From: Planctomycetota bacterium
GTDB lineage: Bacteria > Planctomycetota > Phycisphaerae > Phycisphaerales > UBA1924
Direction: 5' to 3'
Length of the DNA stretch: 64,000 nucleotides
Assembly: GCA_039819165.1 (NCBI GenBank)
Contig: JBCBSM010000001.1
Span: 1,550,001 to 1,614,000 of the forward strand
Within the stretch, counting starts at the first letter, position 1. Each line of letters begins with the position of its first letter. Below are positions 46,713-55,452 of this stretch, piece by piece. The position numbers and the translations under genes are program-made. A model generated the notes under the pieces. That model searched no databases and was not told where the DNA came from. It saw only the letters and a program-made list of their open reading frames with translations.

Positions 46713-48044
46713 ATGCAAGCACCAGCGACCGATTCGTCCTGGACCTTCGACGACGCCGAGGCGTGGCTGGACGCCCGCGTGGACTTCGAGCGGCGGCCCG
46801 CGACAACCCCCGACGCCCTGAAGCTCGACCGCATGCGGGCGCTGGCGGCGGCGCTCGGCGACCCGCAGGACCGCGTGCCGGCGATCCACGTGGCGGGCAG
46901 CAAGGGCAAGGGCTCGATTACGCGGATGGCGGCGTCGATCCTGTCGGCGGCCGGCCTGAAGACCGGCGCCTTTACCAGCCCCCACCTGGTCTCGGTGCGC
47001 GAGCGGATCGCGATCGGCGGCGAGCCCATTGATCCGGGCGGCTTCGCCCGCGCGGCGCGCGGGGTCGCGGCGGTCGAGGATCGCGTGGCCGCATCGCACG
47101 GCACGCCGACCTACTTCGAGTGCGTGACGGCCATGGCGATGCGGCACTTCGCCGAGTCGGATTGCGACGCAGCGGTGCTCGAGGTTGGCCTGGGCGGGCG
47201 GCTGGATTGCACCAACATCGTCACGCCGCGGGCGTGCGTGCTGGGCGCCATCGAGTTGGAGCACACGCGGATCCTGGGCGACACGCTCGAGGCCGTCGCG
47301 GGCGAGAAGGCGGGCATCCTCAAGCCCGGCGTGCCGGCGGTGTGCGTGCCCCAGAGTGATGCGGTGCTCGGCGTATTTCGTGGCGTGGCCGGCCGCGTCG
47401 GTGCACGGCTCCTCGTGATTGGCGAGGACATCGAGGTGGCGTCGCGGATGGATGGTGGGCACGCGGCGATCGATCTTGCGATCCACGGGCGTGCGCTGCG
47501 CGATCTGCGTGCACCGCTGCCCGGTGCACACCAGGCGTCGAACGCGGCGGCCGCGGTGGCGGCGTGCCTGCTATTCGAGCCCGGGCTCACCGAGACGCAG
47601 ATCCGGGCCGGGCTCGAGCGCACGCCGCGGGACGGCCGGATGGAGGTGGTCTCGAGGGACCCGATCGTGGTCGTTGATGGTGCGCACACGCCGCTGTCGG
47701 TGCGCGCATTGATGGCAACGCTGCGGACCGAGTTTGGCGGCGGACGGACCGTCGTCGTCTTCGGGTGCGCCGCCGACAAGGACATCGACGGCATGCTGCG
47801 CGAGTTCGCGGACGCCGGCGTCTCGCTCGTGCTAACGCGGGCGGCGGGCGGCCCGCGGGCCATGCCGGTCGAAGGCCTCGCCGATCGATGCCGGCACACC
47901 GGTACCGACTTCGAGGCGGCGGAGCCCGTAGCGGCGGCGATCGAGAGGGCCCGAAAGATGGCGGGCGCACGGGGACTGGTGTGCGCTTGCGGCTCCTACA
48001 TGGTGGCCGGGGCGGCCAAGATGGCAGCCCGAGCCAGCCGCTAG
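46713..48044 (+). CDS. folC: folylpolyglutamate synthase/dihydrofolate synthase
   Basis: The 443-residue Mur-ligase-like enzyme adds glutamate to dihydropteroate and folates using ATP. It shows the P-loop HVAGSKGKGSITRM, CDAAVLEVGLGGRLDCTNIVTP, GDTLEAVAGEKAGILKPGVPAV, VVVDGAHTPLSVRALMATL and the C-terminal domain with FGCAADKDIDGML. The start ATG 46713 has GGGAGCGGA just upstream. The overlap of the divergent regulatory region with the LOG gene (28 bases between starts) implies overlapping promoters. It is the third certain folate gene in this window. Confidence 0.96.
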   Translation: MQAPATDSSWTFDDAEAWLDARVDFERRPATTPDALKLDRMRALAAALGDPQDRVPAIHVAGSKGKGSITRMAASILSAAGLKTGAFTSPHLVSVRERIAIGGEPIDPGGFARAARGVAAVEDRVAASHGTPTYFECVTAMAMRHFAESDCDAAVLEVGLGGRLDCTNIVTPRACVLGAIELEHTRILGDTLEAVAGEKAGILKPGVPAVCVPQSDAVLGVFRGVAGRVGARLLVIGEDIEVASRMDGGHAAIDLAIHGRALRDLRAPLPGAHQASNAAAAVAACLLFEPGLTETQIRAGLERTPRDGRMEVVSRDPIVVVDGAHTPLSVRALMATLRTEFGGGRTVVVFGCAADKDIDGMLREFADAGVSLVLTRAAGGPRAMPVEGLADRCRHTGTDFEAAEPVAAAIERARKMAGARGLVCACGSYMVAGAAKMAARASR

Positions 48045-48053
48045 GGACGGGCG

Positions 48054-49853
48054 CTACGGACAGCCGAGCGCGAAGGCGTTCTGGAATTCCAGGAAATCGA
48101 AGATCGTGAGCACGCCGTCACCGTCGAAGTCGGCGGCGAGGTCGCCCGCATCGAACAGGTTCTGGAACTCCAAGAAGTCGAAGACGGTCAGTTCGCCGTC
48201 GCCATCGACGTCGGCGGGGCACGACGAAAGGTCTCGGCCGAAGAGCACGTAGGCCTCGCCGTTGCGGCCTGCGCCGCGGGCGCCGAAGATCACATCGGGC
48301 GCACCATCGGCGTTGATGTCGCCGGCGTGGGCCACCGACGCGGCGGCACGCTCGTCCTGCAGGCCGCCGGGCAGCAGGATGCCCTCGCCTTCATCGAAGA
48401 AGCGGGCATCGACCTCGGCGGGGAAGCCGGCGGCCCGGCCGAACAGGACGTAGCCCGCGCCGATGTCGCCGTAGCTGTAGTAGGAGTACGGTGGCGTCGC
48501 CTCGTAGTAGCCGTAGCCCGGCGCACCCGCGACGAGATCGTCGATGCCGTCGCCGTTGATGTCACCGGCGGAGGCCACGGACCTGCCGAACTCGGCGTTC
48601 TTCTCGCCGGTGTTGATGCGGAAGCCGTTGGTGCCGTCGAGCGTCGCGAGCGGGAGCAGGGCCGGGAACCCGCCGCCGTCGCGGCCGAAGACCACGTAGG
48701 CCTCGCCGGCGTTGCTCGCGCCCCTATTCGCGCGGGGCGCGCCGATGATGGCGTCGTCGACGCCGTCGCCGTTGACGTCGCCCGCCGCCGCGACCGAGTA
48801 GCCGCAGTCGTCGAACCCCGAGATCGGACCGATGCCGAAGCCATCGGTCCCGTCCAGGTCGTCGATGTCGATCCTGGCCGGGAACGCGGGGCCGCCGGTC
48901 GCATCGCGGCCGAAGACGACGGCTGCGCCGCGGATGTCGTCGCCTGGTGCGCCGACGATGACGTCGTCGATGCCGTCTCCGTTGGCGTCGAATCCGCCGC
49001 CAACGGATTCGCCGGCGCGGCCGAACGACGCGGAACCGTCGATGCGGAAGCCGTTGCCGCCGTCGAGCGTTGCGACGCCGAGTATGCCCGGGAACGTCTC
49101 GCCCGCGGTCGAATCGCGGCCGAAGACGACGAAGGCGGCCCCGATTGTCGTCCGCGGCGCACCGACGATGAGGTCGTCGATGCCATCGGCGTTGACGTCG
49201 CCCGCGGCCGCTGCGGACGCGCCGAGCTCGAAGACGGCGGTCGTGGCGTCGATGCGGAAACCGCCGCCGCCGAGCGACGCGCCGAGGTCGATCTGGGCCG
49301 GGAACGACTCGCCGGCGGTGGAGTCGCGGCCGAAGACGACGTAGGCCGTGCCGAGGCCGACTCCCGGCGCTCCGATCACGATGTCGTCGATGCCGTCGGC
49401 GTTGATGTCGCCGGCCGCGGCGACGGCCGTGCCCGCGGCGGCGCGCTCCGAGCCGCCGATCAGCCGGAAGCCGTTGGTGCCGTCGAGGTCGGCGAGATCG
49501 ATAACCGCCAGGAGGCCGCTACCCGCCGCGGGATCTTGTCCGAACACGACGAAGGCCTCGCCGGCGTCGCGGCGGCCCAGCGGATCGGCGAAGCGGTGTC
49601 CGACGAGCACGTCGTCGACGCCGTCGCCGTTGACGTCGCCCGCCGACGACACGGCGTTGCCGATGAAGGCGGGCTCGCTCGTGACGATCGTGACGCCGGT
49701 CCCGCCACGACCGACGTCATCAAACGGCAGCACCTGCGGGAAGGGCTGCTCGAGGGGCCCCTGCGCCAATATCGGCGCGGCGAGGCCCACGACCACGACC
49801 AGCGCGGTGATCCGCGCCCTCGAATTCCCGCAGGGGGATCCGATCAGGTTCAT
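48054..49853 (-). CDS. secreted FG-GAP repeat protein with two dockerin-like units
   Basis: The 599-residue protein starts MNLIGSPCGNSRARITALVVVVGLAAPILAQG with a signal peptide. An AAAGGAGGAG five to eight bases before the ATG is a strong ribosome binding site. The body has about seven FG-GAP repeats, each with a DVNGDGVDDVLVG or DINADGIDDIVIG calcium loop followed by GxAYVVFGRD, forming a predicted seven-bladed propeller. The two C-terminal dockerin-like units end ALGCP. It is closely related to the truncated gene at 2-949. Calcium-stabilised adhesion or polymer binding is a reasonable but unproven role. Confidence 0.93.
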   Translation of the reverse strand: MNLIGSPCGNSRARITALVVVVGLAAPILAQGPLEQPFPQVLPFDDVGRGGTGVTIVTSEPAFIGNAVSSAGDVNGDGVDDVLVGHRFADPLGRRDAGEAFVVFGQDPAAGSGLLAVIDLADLDGTNGFRLIGGSERAAAGTAVAAAGDINADGIDDIVIGAPGVGLGTAYVVFGRDSTAGESFPAQIDLGASLGGGGFRIDATTAVFELGASAAAAGDVNADGIDDLIVGAPRTTIGAAFVVFGRDSTAGETFPGILGVATLDGGNGFRIDGSASFGRAGESVGGGFDANGDGIDDVIVGAPGDDIRGAAVVFGRDATGGPAFPARIDIDDLDGTDGFGIGPISGFDDCGYSVAAAGDVNGDGVDDAIIGAPRANRGASNAGEAYVVFGRDGGGFPALLPLATLDGTNGFRINTGEKNAEFGRSVASAGDINGDGIDDLVAGAPGYGYYEATPPYSYYSYGDIGAGYVLFGRAAGFPAEVDARFFDEGEGILLPGGLQDERAAASVAHAGDINADGAPDVIFGARGAGRNGEAYVLFGRDLSSCPADVDGDGELTVFDFLEFQNLFDAGDLAADFDGDGVLTIFDFLEFQNAFALGCP

Positions 49854-50023
49854 AATACTCCTCCTTTGCTGTGGTTTATGAGTAGATATCACCTTCACGA
49901 TATCGGTTTGCGACCGCGAATCCAAGCCTTTTCTGGCTCCGTGCGCAGCTCGTACATCCGGCGCACGGTGGGCGTGCGTGCGGCAGGAGTGCACTTCGTG
50001 CGTGCGCGCCGGCGCGGAGTGGA

Positions 50024-50698
50024 TCACGCGGTTGTGGACAGCGTTGCGTGGTGCGCCCGGTGGCTCCTCCACCACAGGAACACTTCCGCGGCGACGAGGT
50101 TGGGCAGCCAACTGGTCCACGCCAGCCACGGGTAGTAGACCTCGAAGGGGATGCCGGAGGCGGCGCCCAGTCCGAGTTGGATGCGGAGGGTGACCGCGGC
50201 GAGTGCGAGCGCGAAGTTGCGGACCATCCAGCGGCGGTGCGCGACGGCGTCGCGATCGAGGATCGCGCTGAGGGCGGCCGCGCCCGTCAGCAGGAAGGCA
50301 ACGGCGAGCGTCGCGAAGCCGATCCGGCTCGGCAATCCGCCGAAGGCGCTAAAGGAGAGGATCAGGCCGGCGCCGCCGCCGACGAGCACGCCCAAGCCGA
50401 GGTAGGCCCGGCCCATCCATCGGTGCGCGGCGCGCCAGCGGCGGCGGATGGCGGGCAGGAACTGCCAGGGGCCGAGCAGCAGCGTGACCATCGCGCCGAA
50501 GATGTGCGCGTAGACGGCGAGGCGGTTGGCCTCGAACGCGGCCCGCATGTCGGGGTGTACGAGCGAGCCGAGCGGACGGAAGCCGTAGGCGTAGATGGCG
50601 TAGCCCGCGACGCCGACCGAGCCGGCGGCCATGATGGCGAACGAAAACCTACGGGCCGCCGCACGCCCGCGCGCCGGGACCCGCACGATGGGAGCCAT
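50024..50698 (-). CDS. DUF2306-like membrane protein
   Basis: The 224-residue protein has about six hydrophobic segments. A HIFGAMVTLLLGPWQFLPAIRRRWRAAHRWMGRAYLGLGVLVGGG stretch and a later VAHRRWMVRNFALALAAVTLR carry paired His/Arg residues as in DUF2306 proteins, which resemble haem-linked membrane cytochromes; haem binding has not been shown here. The ATG at 50698 follows a minus-strand TATAAT (50710-50705) by six bases, so the transcript may be nearly leaderless. The gap 49854-50023 upstream of the FG-GAP gene holds no gene. Confidence 0.75.
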   Translation of the reverse strand: MAPIVRVPARGRAAARRFSFAIMAAGSVGVAGYAIYAYGFRPLGSLVHPDMRAAFEANRLAVYAHIFGAMVTLLLGPWQFLPAIRRRWRAAHRWMGRAYLGLGVLVGGGAGLILSFSAFGGLPSRIGFATLAVAFLLTGAAALSAILDRDAVAHRRWMVRNFALALAAVTLRIQLGLGAASGIPFEVYYPWLAWTSWLPNLVAAEVFLWWRSHRAHHATLSTTA

Positions 50699-50704
50699 GG
50701 GAGA

Positions 50705-50710
50705 ATTATA
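50705..50710 (-). promoter_or_regulatory. consensus -10 element TATAAT close to the DUF2306 start
   Basis: The minus strand reads CCACTATAATTCTCCCATG, with a perfect TATAAT ending six bases before the ATG at 50698. In DNA of ~70% GC this is unlikely by chance. A transcript starting there would begin at or within a base or two of the start codon, that is, leaderless. No good -35 hexamer is evident at 17 bases. Confidence 0.4.
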
Positions 50711-50855
50711 GTGGCGGATCGCAAGAAACCCCCGGGATTTGCATCGCGGGGTGATGAGCGATTGGAGTGAGGACTCATAACTCATTCGCCGGCGGGCTGG
50801 CGAGCAGAGCGTGCGTCGCGCTTGGATGGCAATTGGGGACGGCTGGGCGCTTGGC

Positions 50856-51461
50856 CTAGTGGTTGCGGCCGCACTCGGGACACGTGACCGTCTGGCGCGG
50901 GTAGCTACACCCCGGACACGCTTGTCGCGCGGCGCGGACGAGCGCGATCTGGCTGCGGACGAGGCCGATCGCGAGCATGGCCGGTACGAAGAAGATCGCG
51001 ATGTTCGCCAGAAGCGGGAGCACGCGAGGGCGGTATGTGACGTGGCCGACTGATTCTCCGTCGAGCGTGAGCGTCCCGCCGGTCCAAGCCAGATCGATGT
51101 CCCAGAACGGTTCTGTTCGATGGCCCTCCAGGACGGTGACGGACAGTGGCCAGCCGGCGCGGACGCGGTAGGAATACGCGTCATCGGGAAGGTCTCGTTG
51201 TCGCACCACTTCATGCTTGGCGATCGCCGGGAGTTCTTCAAACGAGGCAATGTCGTCCGTGAGGTAGTTAACGAGCATGCGTACCTTGGACAGGATGACG
51301 AGATCACCTCCCTCGCGCGACACAACCTTGCCAGTCAGCTCTCGCCAGCGTACTTGTGGCTGCTCTACATCGTCGAATATGACGTACGACACGCGGCCAG
51401 CCTGGCGCAGCTGGAATAGGCCGAAGCCCATGACACCTATGGCCGCCGCGATCGCAAGCAT
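50856..51461 (-). CDS. membrane protein with C-terminal zinc-ribbon motif
   Basis: The 201-residue protein begins with a hydrophobic helix (MLAIAAAIGVMGFGLFQL), then a polar, presumably extracytoplasmic domain of ~130 residues (…LTGKVVSREGGDLVILSKVRMLVNYLTDDIASFEELPAIAKHEVV). A second membrane segment follows (VLPLLANIAIFFVPAMLAIGLV). It ends in a zinc ribbon with four cysteines, CPGCSYPRQTVTCPECG, on the cytoplasmic side. The composition is somewhat lower in GC than in its neighbours. Planctomycete genomes often carry small membrane proteins with such a C-terminal CPxCG…CPxCG; their role is unknown. The start has only a weak ribosome binding site. Confidence 0.65.
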   Translation of the reverse strand: MLAIAAAIGVMGFGLFQLRQAGRVSYVIFDDVEQPQVRWRELTGKVVSREGGDLVILSKVRMLVNYLTDDIASFEELPAIAKHEVVRQRDLPDDAYSYRVRAGWPLSVTVLEGHRTEPFWDIDLAWTGGTLTLDGESVGHVTYRPRVLPLLANIAIFFVPAMLAIGLVRSQIALVRAARQACPGCSYPRQTVTCPECGRNH

Positions 51462-51597
51462 GAGCGCGAGCGCCGCGTCGCGTGAAATTCCGCCACCAGG
51501 GCATGGGTAGCTCCGGGAGCAACCTCGCTCGTGGGATTCGACGCCTAGGCGAGCGCATGTTCCAACCGGGCGTGATGTGCTGCGTCGCCGCCGCGGC

Positions 51598-53019
51598 TCA
51601 GTGGTGCGCCGCCGCCCCCACCGTCATCTTGACCGCGACGTGGCTGGGGCGGACGCGGGCCTCGAACTCGTCCCTGAACTTGTTCATGATGGTCCGCAGG
51701 GCCCAGTTGTTGCCGTCCGCGAGTCCACAGATGGTCGTGCCGGGCATGGAGCCCATGGACGTGGCGATCTCGAGGGCCATGTCGAGGTCCTTGGTCTTGG
51801 CGTGGCCGTCCTCGATGCGGCACATGAGCTGGTAGAGCCAGCCGCTGCCCTCGCGGCAGGGGGTGCACTGGCCGCAGCTCTCGTGCTTGTAGAAGCGGGC
51901 GATGTTGCGGGAGACGGCGACCATGTCGGTGTCCTCGTCGAACACCGTGGGGCCGGCGGTGCCCAGCCCCAGCACGTTGTGCTTGCGGCCGATGTCGAAG
52001 TCGAGCTCGGCCTCGTACTGGTCGGTGCCCAGGATGCCCATGGACACGCCGCCGGGGATGGCGGCCTTGTATCTCTTGCCGTTGCGCATGCCGCCGCAGT
52101 AGTCCTCGACGAGGGTCTTGAGGGGGATGCCCAGCTCGAACTCGTAGCAGCCCGGGCGGTTGACGTGGCCGCTGACGCCCATGAGCTTTGTGCCGTAGCT
52201 GGGTGGCCCGCCGACGGTGCTCTCGACGCCCTGGTCCATGAACCACTGCGAGCCGTGCTCGACGATGCTGGGCACGTGCGCGAGCGTCTCGACGTTGTTG
52301 ATGATGGTGGGCCGGCCGAAGAGGCCCTCGACGGCGGGGAAGGGTGGCTTGATGCGGGGCCAGCCCCGCTTGCCCTCGAGGCCCTCGAGAAGGGCGGTCT
52401 CCTCGCCGCAGATGTAGGCGCCGGCGCCGCGGTGGACGTAGCAGTCGACGCGGAAACGCGCGCCGCCGGTGTTGGCGTCGGTGTTGGTCAGGCCCTTCTC
52501 GCCGAAGATGCCGTTGGCGTAGGCCTCCTCGAGGGCCTTCTCGAGGACCTTGGCCTGGTGGTGGTACTCGCCGCGGATGAAGATGTACGCCTTGTCCAGC
52601 CGGCAGGCGTAGCAGGTGATGGCGATGCCCTCGAGGACGAGGTGCGGATCGAAGTCCATCAGCAGCCGGTCCTTGAAGGTGCCCGGCTCGGATTCGTCGG
52701 CGTTGATGGCGAGGTAGCGGGGGCCGCGGGCGTCGACGTCGTCCTCGGTTTCGAGGGCATCGTCGAGCTTGGGCAGGAAGGTCCACTTGAGGCCCGTGGG
52801 GAAGCCCGCGCCGCCGCGGCCGCGGAGCATGCTGGTCTTGACTTCGGCGACGACGTCGGCGGGCTTCATGGTGAGGGCCTTGCGGAGGCCCTCGTAGCCG
52901 CCGGTCTTCACGTACTCGTCGTACGAGACGATGTGGCGGTCCTTGGGATCGCCGTAGGGCCACGTGGGGATGCGCTTGCAGAGGACGTGGCCTTCGAATT
53001 TGGGCTGCCAGGTGGGCAT
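51598..53019 (-). CDS. nuoF: NADH-quinone oxidoreductase subunit F
   Basis: The 473-residue protein binds NADH and FMN and carries one 4Fe-4S cluster in respiratory complex I. The FMN/NADH domain has MLRGRGGAGFPTGLKWTFLP, NADESEPGTFKDR, GAGAYICGEETALLEGLEGKRGWPRIKPPFPA; the cluster ligands lie in ESCGQCTPCREGSGWL and TTICGLADG. A His-rich C-terminus (VGAAAHH) closes it. No nuoE or nuoG lies next to it, so the nuo genes are scattered, or this copy serves another NAD(P)-linked enzyme such as a hydrogenase or formate dehydrogenase. Length is slightly above the usual ~430. Confidence 0.95.
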   Translation of the reverse strand: MPTWQPKFEGHVLCKRIPTWPYGDPKDRHIVSYDEYVKTGGYEGLRKALTMKPADVVAEVKTSMLRGRGGAGFPTGLKWTFLPKLDDALETEDDVDARGPRYLAINADESEPGTFKDRLLMDFDPHLVLEGIAITCYACRLDKAYIFIRGEYHHQAKVLEKALEEAYANGIFGEKGLTNTDANTGGARFRVDCYVHRGAGAYICGEETALLEGLEGKRGWPRIKPPFPAVEGLFGRPTIINNVETLAHVPSIVEHGSQWFMDQGVESTVGGPPSYGTKLMGVSGHVNRPGCYEFELGIPLKTLVEDYCGGMRNGKRYKAAIPGGVSMGILGTDQYEAELDFDIGRKHNVLGLGTAGPTVFDEDTDMVAVSRNIARFYKHESCGQCTPCREGSGWLYQLMCRIEDGHAKTKDLDMALEIATSMGSMPGTTICGLADGNNWALRTIMNKFRDEFEARVRPSHVAVKMTVGAAAHH

Positions 53020-53063
53020 GGAGGTTGGGCTCCCTTTCCCAGGTCTGTGACGAGGTAGCCATT

Positions 53064-53483
53064 CTAGCGGGCGGGCTGCTCGGCCCCGGCCGTCGACCCC
53101 GAGGCCGGGGCATCCCGCCCGAAGATGAGCATGTGGCCATCGGGATCGACGACCTCGAACTCCTCCATCCCGTAGGAGCGAGTCGTGATCTCGCCGGGCG
53201 CGTGCCCCGCCCCGAGCAATCGCCGGCGGATGGCTTCGAGATCGTCGGCGAAGAAGTAGTACAGGCTCTGCGGATAGCGACCTTCCATCGTCGGCGCCTC
53301 GGGCAGGTAGGTCGGGCTGGCAAGCATGAGATGCGCCTGGCCGAGGCGGAGGCTGGCCCAGCCGGTGCGGCCGATGGCATCGTCGCGGTCGGCGATGGCC
53401 ATGCCGAGCAGGTCGCGGTAGAACGGTATGGACGCCTGGACATCCCCGCAGACGAGGATCGGGGCGAGAGCGCGTATGGACAT
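53064..53483 (-). CDS. VOC (glyoxalase/bleomycin-resistance) family protein
   Basis: The 139-residue protein is one or two betaalphabetabetabeta units of the vicinal-oxygen-chelate family: MSIRALAPILVCGDVQASIPFYRDLLGMAI, GWASLRLGQAHLMLASP, YYFFADDLEAIRRRL, and EFEVVDPDGHMLIFGRDA with a C-terminal acid-type metal ligand. It could be a glyoxalase-like, dioxygenase-like or antibiotic-binding protein; metal ligands are not fully clear. ATG 53483 is the sensible start. It is divergent from the epimerase gene, with 39 bases between starts. Confidence 0.8.
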   Translation of the reverse strand: MSIRALAPILVCGDVQASIPFYRDLLGMAIADRDDAIGRTGWASLRLGQAHLMLASPTYLPEAPTMEGRYPQSLYYFFADDLEAIRRRLLGAGHAPGEITTRSYGMEEFEVVDPDGHMLIFGRDAPASGSTAGAEQPAR

Positions 53484-53522
53484 GCCGGAGTCTTCGGCGG
53501 TCGGACCGGGGTATCGTGATCG

Positions 53523-54527
53523 ATGGACGTCCTCGTGCTCGGCGGCACGCAATTCAGCGGAAGAGCGTTCTCCGAACAAGCCGTGCGGGCTGGCCATCGG
53601 GTAACGCTGCTGCACCGATCTGCGAACGACCCTGGCATCCCCGGGATCGCGCAGCGGCTCGTCGGCGACCGCGACGCGATCGAGGGCGACGGCCTGGCTC
53701 AGCTGGACGAGCTCCTAGCGGCCGGGCGGACGTTCGACGCGGTAGTCGACATGTGCGGGTACGTGCCGCGCGTCGTCCGGGCGAGCTGCGAGTTGCTCGC
53801 ACGCGCCGCCGGGCGATACCTGTTCGTGTCCAGCGTGTCGGTCTATCCGATGACCGCCGGTGGATCGCCGGACGAAGATTCGCCGGTCATCGAACTGGAT
53901 GATCCCGCGACGGAAGCGGTCACCGGCGACACCTACGGCGGGCTGAAGGCGCTGTGCGAGCGCGAGGTTCTGCGGGCGTTCGGCAACCGCACGTGCATCG
54001 TGCGGCCGGGCCTCATCGTCGGCCCGAACGATCCCACCGATCGATTCACGTGGTGGACCCGCGTGCTGGCCACGGAGCCAACGGTGCTCTTGCCCGATCC
54101 GGGTGGCCTGGCTTCGTTCATCGATGCGCGCGACCTTGCGACGTTCTACCTGCGCTGCATCGAGCAGGGGCACGCAAGCACGTTCAACGCTGCCGGCCCG
54201 GCCGAGCGGATGGGCCTGCCCGAGTTCGTCCGGGAGCTCCACGGCGCGGTGGATAGCCGTACGGCACTGATCGCCACCCGGGAGCGGTGGCTGCTGGACC
54301 AGGGGGTTGAGCCCTGGCGAGACGTCCCGGTATGGCTGCCGAGCGATACCCAATCGCTGCATCGCGCCAGCGCGGCGCGGGCCCGCGACCACGGCTTGCA
54401 ACTACGACCACTCACGGAAACCGCACGCGATACCGCAGCGTGGGACGCACGCCGCGGTTCCCCGGAGTTGAAATCCGGCTTAACGCCGGCGGCGCTTCGG
54501 GCGCACGTGGCCGCACTGCAAGGCTGA
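53523..54527 (+). CDS. NAD-dependent epimerase/dehydratase-like protein
   Basis: The 334-residue protein is an extended SDR. Its Rossmann signature is VLVLGGTQFSGRAFSEQAV. Further features are VVDMCGYVPRVVRASCELLA, YLFVSSVSVYPMTAGG (active-site Ser), the YGGLKALCE motif that corresponds to YxxxK, and IVRPGLIVGPNDPTDRFTWW. Such enzymes act on nucleotide sugars or related carbonyl substrates; some planctomycete and actinobacterial relatives are annotated as isoflavone-reductase-like. The substrate is not known. The downstream AIM24 gene starts 26 bases later and may be co-transcribed. Confidence 0.88.
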   Translation: MDVLVLGGTQFSGRAFSEQAVRAGHRVTLLHRSANDPGIPGIAQRLVGDRDAIEGDGLAQLDELLAAGRTFDAVVDMCGYVPRVVRASCELLARAAGRYLFVSSVSVYPMTAGGSPDEDSPVIELDDPATEAVTGDTYGGLKALCEREVLRAFGNRTCIVRPGLIVGPNDPTDRFTWWTRVLATEPTVLLPDPGGLASFIDARDLATFYLRCIEQGHASTFNAAGPAERMGLPEFVRELHGAVDSRTALIATRERWLLDQGVEPWRDVPVWLPSDTQSLHRASAARARDHGLQLRPLTETARDTAAWDARRGSPELKSGLTPAALRAHVAALQG

Positions 54528-54553
54528 TGACCAACAACATCGAGGAGGACTAG

Positions 54554-55348
54554 ATGCCCGTCGACATCATCGATTACCGAATCATCGGCGACGACATGCA
54601 GGCCGTCATCGTCACGCTCGACCCCGACGAGGCCATGGTGGCCGAGGCTGGGGCGATGATGTATCTCGAGCCCGACATCGAGATGGCGACCTCGCTCTCG
54701 ATGAAGGAGGGCGGCGGGCTGCTGGGCAAGCTCTTCGAGGCCGGCAAGCGGGCCGTCACCGGCGAGAGCTTCTTCATCACCTTCTTCCACAACCACGGGA
54801 GCGTGCGGCGCGACTGCGCGTTCGCGGCGCCGTACCCGGGGCACGTCGTGCCCATCGAACTAGGCGAGCACGGCGGCACGATCGTCTGCCAGAAGGACGC
54901 CTTCCTGTGCGCCGCTCGCGGCGTGAACGTGGACATCGCCTTCCAGAAGCGGCTGGGCGTGGGCTTCTTCGGCGGCGAGGGCTTCATCCTCCAGAAGCTC
55001 AGCAGCGACACCGGCCAGGGCCAGGCCTTCCTGCACGCGGGCGGGACGACGCTGCTCAAGGAGCTGGCGCCCGGCGAGAAGCTGCGGGTGGACACGGGCT
55101 GCCTGGTCGCGATGGACCAATCGGTCGACTACGCCATCGAGTTCGTCAAGGGCATCAAGAACAAGATCTTCGGCGGCGAGGGCCTGTTCTACGCGGCGCT
55201 GACCGGGCCCGGCACGGTCTGGCTGCAGACGCTGCCCTTCAGCCGGCTGGCGGATCGCATCATCGCCAACGCCCCGAGCCAGGGCGGCAAGCGGCAGGGC
55301 GAGGGCGGCGTGCTCGGCGGGCTGGGGGAGATGATCGGGGGGCGCTAA
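54554..55348 (+). CDS. AIM24-family (TIGR00266) protein
   Basis: The 264-residue protein starts MPVDIIDYRIIGDDMQAVIVTLDP. The conserved pattern is MVAEAGAMMYLEPDIEMATSL, GESFFITFFHNHGSVRRDCAFAAPYPGHVVPIEL, QKDAFLCAARGVNVDIAFQKRLGVGFFGGEGFILQKL and a glycine-rich C-terminus. The family forms a beta-solenoid-like fold of unknown function; in fungi AIM24 is mitochondrial. GAGGAGGAC directly upstream of the start is a good ribosome binding site. Confidence 0.92.
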   Translation: MPVDIIDYRIIGDDMQAVIVTLDPDEAMVAEAGAMMYLEPDIEMATSLSMKEGGGLLGKLFEAGKRAVTGESFFITFFHNHGSVRRDCAFAAPYPGHVVPIELGEHGGTIVCQKDAFLCAARGVNVDIAFQKRLGVGFFGGEGFILQKLSSDTGQGQAFLHAGGTTLLKELAPGEKLRVDTGCLVAMDQSVDYAIEFVKGIKNKIFGGEGLFYAALTGPGTVWLQTLPFSRLADRIIANAPSQGGKRQGEGGVLGGLGEMIGGR

Positions 55349-55452
55349 CGGAGATCGCCCGAGCACCGTTGTGTGGCACGTCCGGGCGTGTAACACCAGA
55401 TGCTCAGATGGACGTGCGTGCGTCCGCGACCCCGCGTCGCAGGCGATCGATA

